64,000 nt of DNA from Liolophura sinensis (Eukaryota > Mollusca > Polyplacophora > Chitonida > Chitonidae). Below are positions 60,383-64,000 of this stretch, in pieces. The first letter of the stretch is position 1. The number at the start of each line of letters is the position of its first letter. The stretch covers positions 43,573,187-43,637,186 of the forward strand of contig NC_088301.1 in assembly GCF_032854445.1 (NCBI RefSeq), in the 5' to 3' direction. The translations under genes were made by a program, and so were the position numbers. Under the pieces are notes generated by a model. The model was not told the DNA's origin. It made no database searches and worked only from the letters and a program-made list of their open reading frames with translations.

Positions 60383-63292
60383 GCATTAGAAGCAATCAAT
60401 AAACACAACCACAAGTTTACCTAAATTTAGCTAGAATGGGTGGATAACTCTGTACGAATGGGGTTGTCTCCCCTACCTACATGTCAAGACGGCAGAGTCT
60501 TGGGGCAAAAACAGGTAAAATTTTCGTTGTGTGTTTTTATTGCTTTTGATGTATTATTGTGTTCCTTAATACGTCTGCTAAACTGAGAATCGTATTCTTC
60601 AGTTGAGGTAGATTATCTTCGTGCGGTGATGTTACTGCATCTTATGGATGGATAAGGTTTGTCGGTGTGTTGTTACTAGTTCAGTTGCAACAACAACTCC
60701 TGCAGAAGGTCGGCTGTCATAATAGAACGTAGACAATGGCATATTTTACATTTAGGTGTGTTAGTATAGAATCTAGAAAAAAAATCCACTCGTGTATCGA
60801 TCTCTTTTGACTCCAACCGTTCTAAGAAATTTGTTTAAATGTGTGTAGTCGTTCAGTAATATGCTTCTTTACCATAATCAAAATATTACGCCCATCATTT
60901 ACATTCACTTCAGTTTTTTAATATATATATTGTATGTGTTGGCTTTGTTTATCAGAGTTTACTTGCAAAAAAAATTACAGTTGCTTTGGTGTTTTAGCAG
61001 GGTGTAACTTATATAAAATGAGGAGTATTGTTAAAGACTTTCATCTTAAAGGAAACACAAACATGAAGCATAGATATGTCAGATGAAATGTCATTAAACA
61101 CTGTCCAGGAATTTTTGGTGTATTTTATAAAATTGTGTTTCAACCAAGTAAACTGCATGTGAAACATTTGATTTGCTCAGTTAACATCAGCCATTTGTAT
61201 TCACATGGCATGTACATATGGGGTAATGACAATGAAGGCATTTGCCAGATGGATCTTTAAACAAATTGTTTGAAGCAAACACTGTGGAAGTGATATATGA
61301 CTGGTGACAATGTGATTCCACAGAGCATCACAGATGTTTTAGTTAAGCATTTTGCTCAGAAAATTCTTGAAAAAAAAGAAAAAATCACAACAATTAAATT
61401 GAATTATTTTCCTAGACAGTGCTTGATAGTCATTTCATCTGACATATTGGCATACTTCATCATATTGTTTGCTTGTTAGCCTTTAATTTGTTCTCAGGAT
61501 ATCTCTCTAAGCTATTTACACATATTGTTAAGTTCTATTTCCTATATATCAATATTATATTCATATACTAGTGTTCTATACCCTGCTATTGTCATCTGAT
61601 TAAAAAAGCGGCTGAATACCAAAACATCTATTTTGGTTGGGGTCACATATGTTTGGTAGCATATATGCTTACTGCCTCTGTTCCACTTCACAATTCATAG
61701 GATAGATTAAATCATTTGCCCACTGTATTAGTCATCCATGACAGAGTCTGCTTGCAGAATTCAATTAACTTTTATTTTTCTTATACTTGGCTCTTAAGGC
61801 AGCAGATCCTGATAAATAGATGAACAGAGATGCATACAGATTTGTCCTAATGAATTACATGTATGTAATATTTTTAAGGTAATACATGTACTGTTGTTGG
61901 TAATTGTGGACAAGGCTTTTTTTTTTTGAAGACCATTACTTGGCCCAAGGGATCTCTCATTTGATTAGAATCGTTCTGTTATTTTCTTAGTTTTCACATA
62001 AGAAAACAAAATACATGTTATACTTCAAGGTGGAGAAACACTTTGAAACATCTCGGGCCTTTTCATGTAAAGAAGGTCATTTTGTTCACCATAATTATAA
62101 CAAATGACAAAAGGTTATTTAGCAATTAGTTTTGTGTCAGTTCTGTAAATTAAATGTAAAATCATTTATTGCTAACATTTGTGAGCATGTTTCAGATAGG
62201 GGCACCATTTTGATATTATTTGTGATCAGACACATACTTGAGCTGTGTGTACTATAGTGTGTTACTTCACAGTGTGTTATGGGTCTATGCCTTACCGTGG
62301 GCACACATGAAGATCTGAAGACTTAAAGTACAAGTAAATCTATTCAAATGTAATGGCTTATTCTTATGGTTGCAACAGAGCAAAGAAAATAAACTTAATT
62401 TCACTTTTTACAGTATTGCATTTGGTACTGTTATCCCTGTACTGCCATAACTCCAAAAGAAACTGACATATGTAGAATATCCGTCTTCTCATTTCTCAAC
62501 AGATTTATGATAAGTTAATTGTGATAATCGAAATTTTAAATTAGCTGCAACCCAGTGTTTGTCATCATTGCTAATTACAGTACATGTATCAGTATATTGC
62601 TAATATACATATAGAGTCTGTATGGCATATAAGACAAAGGCAAGTGATTTCCCATACTCTTCATGTAAGGTTTCTTGAGCAAACCGTTCATTACAAGGCC
62701 TAAAAAAAAAGAGTAGAAGCACAATTTCCCTGTCCAAGGCGCTGTGATTGAATAAATCACTGACCCACGACCTCCACCCCACCTCCTAATTTTGTTTGTG
62801 TCATATATCTCCATAGCCCTGTTTACTTATTCCCACTGCAATACATGTGTGTGTGCTGAGACTTAAGTATTTAAGATGCAGTGACTCACTGCACGTATAG
62901 AAGGCTGTCAGGAAGTCCATAGAGATGTTAATGTGTCTCAACACTTGTAAAAGACACTTTTGGTGTATACACCTCACACCCTCAAGGTGGTAGGGGTAGC
63001 CACATTAACGTGTAGGTGGGCACTTGGGTAAATAATAACAGGTGTAACCCACATTACCTGAAGCTTTTGTGTTGACTCAAATGATGAACATGTATGTGAG
63101 AAAACCAGACACATATTTCCTTACCATCAGTTAAAGGATGAATTGTATGGCCTCCAGGTACTCTAGATGGTAGATGTATAGGTGTACCTGGTACAGCCCG
63201 ACATACAAGCTTTCCAAAGATTTCTGCTTATTTTGAGTATAAATCAAGTAAACAGCACGTAAGTTTGCTTTGTAAAATAGTTGACACAAGCA

Positions 63293-63507
63293 TTGCGCAA
63301 TGACCTCTAACTAATGCGGTCACTGTGAGTTCAAGTCCAGCTTATGCTGGCTTCCTCTATGGCTATATGTGAGACAGTATTGAGCAGCCTGTGGATGTTT
63401 GTGGGCTTCCCCTGGGCTCTGCCTTGTTGCCACGCACCACAGTGCGGGCCACTGTCCAATGGAAATGTCTTCAACACAGTGTAAAACTCCCGTCAAATAA
63501 ATAAAAC
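63293..63507 (+). repeat. tRNA-derived SINE
   Basis: The head has AATGCGGTCACTGTGAGTTC followed by AAGTCCAGCTTATGCTGGCT. The core has AGCCTGTGGATGTTTGTGGG and CTTCCCCTGGGCTCTGCC. The tail has GTGTAAAACTCCCGTCAAAT and AAATAAA. A G-rich stretch in the core (GCCACGCACCACAGTGCGGG) is more diverged than in other copies. Confidence 0.85.
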
Positions 63508-64000
63508 TGACGCAGAACTATGTTTTAATGTTAATGTTTTTTTTTTTTTTTAGAAAAATCACCACAGATGCAGCATTGTTTTGTTCAGCAGAAGTTATTT
63601 TGCATGTATTTATCTCAATTTGCAACTAGTGAAAATAATTTGGTTGATCTTATATGATATTTGTATTTGTGGACTATCCCGGTTTGCCTTGCCAAACATA
63701 TTTTAATAACTGCAACTATAACATCATTTGACTAGAGCATTACTTTTGAACTGACAGCCCATTTATTCAGGGCTTCTTTAAAAGATACATGACAATGCTT
63801 GGTTATTACTTCTTAATATGGAGTGTATGATGTGACCTGACATATAAAACATAAAGGAGTTTCTATATAGCTTTCCTAAGATCCCAGCAGTCAGTCCGGA
63901 AACAATAACCTGTTGTGGTGATGTCAGTGGTGATCGCTGATAAAACAGTTTTGTTTGAGGGAAGAGCCTCATTTGAGATCCTGCATTCCATGTATTGATG

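Larger units (their letters stand above)
56866..64000. other. Right-hand region, no gene recognised
   Basis: Short open frames occur, but none shows a known domain or a splice structure I can support. Identified contents are the 55-bp tandem repeat (59.43-59.68 kb), an AAAT tract (60.31-60.38 kb) and one SINE (63.29-63.51 kb). The start should contain the promoter of the TPR gene just right of 56865. Confidence 0.45.

Overview
The window is nuclear DNA from an animal, most likely a lophotrochozoan such as a mollusc or a relative. The evidence is AT-rich sequence, GT-AG introns, long gene-poor stretches, several tRNA-derived SINEs of a kind I associate with molluscan genomes, minisatellites, and metazoan genes. 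Nothing bacterial is present. The exact taxon cannot be named from the sequence.

Layout: (1) 978-4110, plus strand: a complete four-exon SAMTOR/BMT2 gene, the S-adenosylmethionine sensor upstream of mTORC1 (387 aa). It is followed by several kilobases of AT-rich putative 3' UTR or downstream sequence containing two minisatellites (29-bp and 79-bp units). (2) About 11.6-28.4 kb: no supportable gene, only SINE pieces, a 35-36-bp minisatellite, a cluster of forkhead-like motifs and a diverged local duplication. (3) 28493-32813, minus strand: the whole coding region of TMEM168 (about 715 aa, three coding exons), convergent with SAMTOR. (4) 35.0-36.7 kb: a diverged 1.7-kb foldback. (5) 39481-47749: an 8.3-kb DNA-transposon-like unit with matching inverted ends, recurrent subterminal motifs and a two-exon DUF7869-like transposase candidate (593 aa). 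Nested in it is a 3.36-kb insertion bounded by two 453-bp direct repeats. (6) 48090-56865, minus strand: a 13-exon gene for a 445-aa tetratricopeptide-repeat protein whose family I do not recognise; all splice phases agree. (7) 56.9-64 kb: no gene recognised, only a 55-bp tandem repeat, an AAAT tract and a SINE.

The cellular genes do not form one pathway. The most informative context is that SAMTOR and TMEM168 are neighbours, as I recall them being in the human genome, which suggests an old conserved linkage. The most unusual structure is the transposon unit at 39.5-47.7 kb, whose right end lies 341 bp from the stop codon of the TPR gene.
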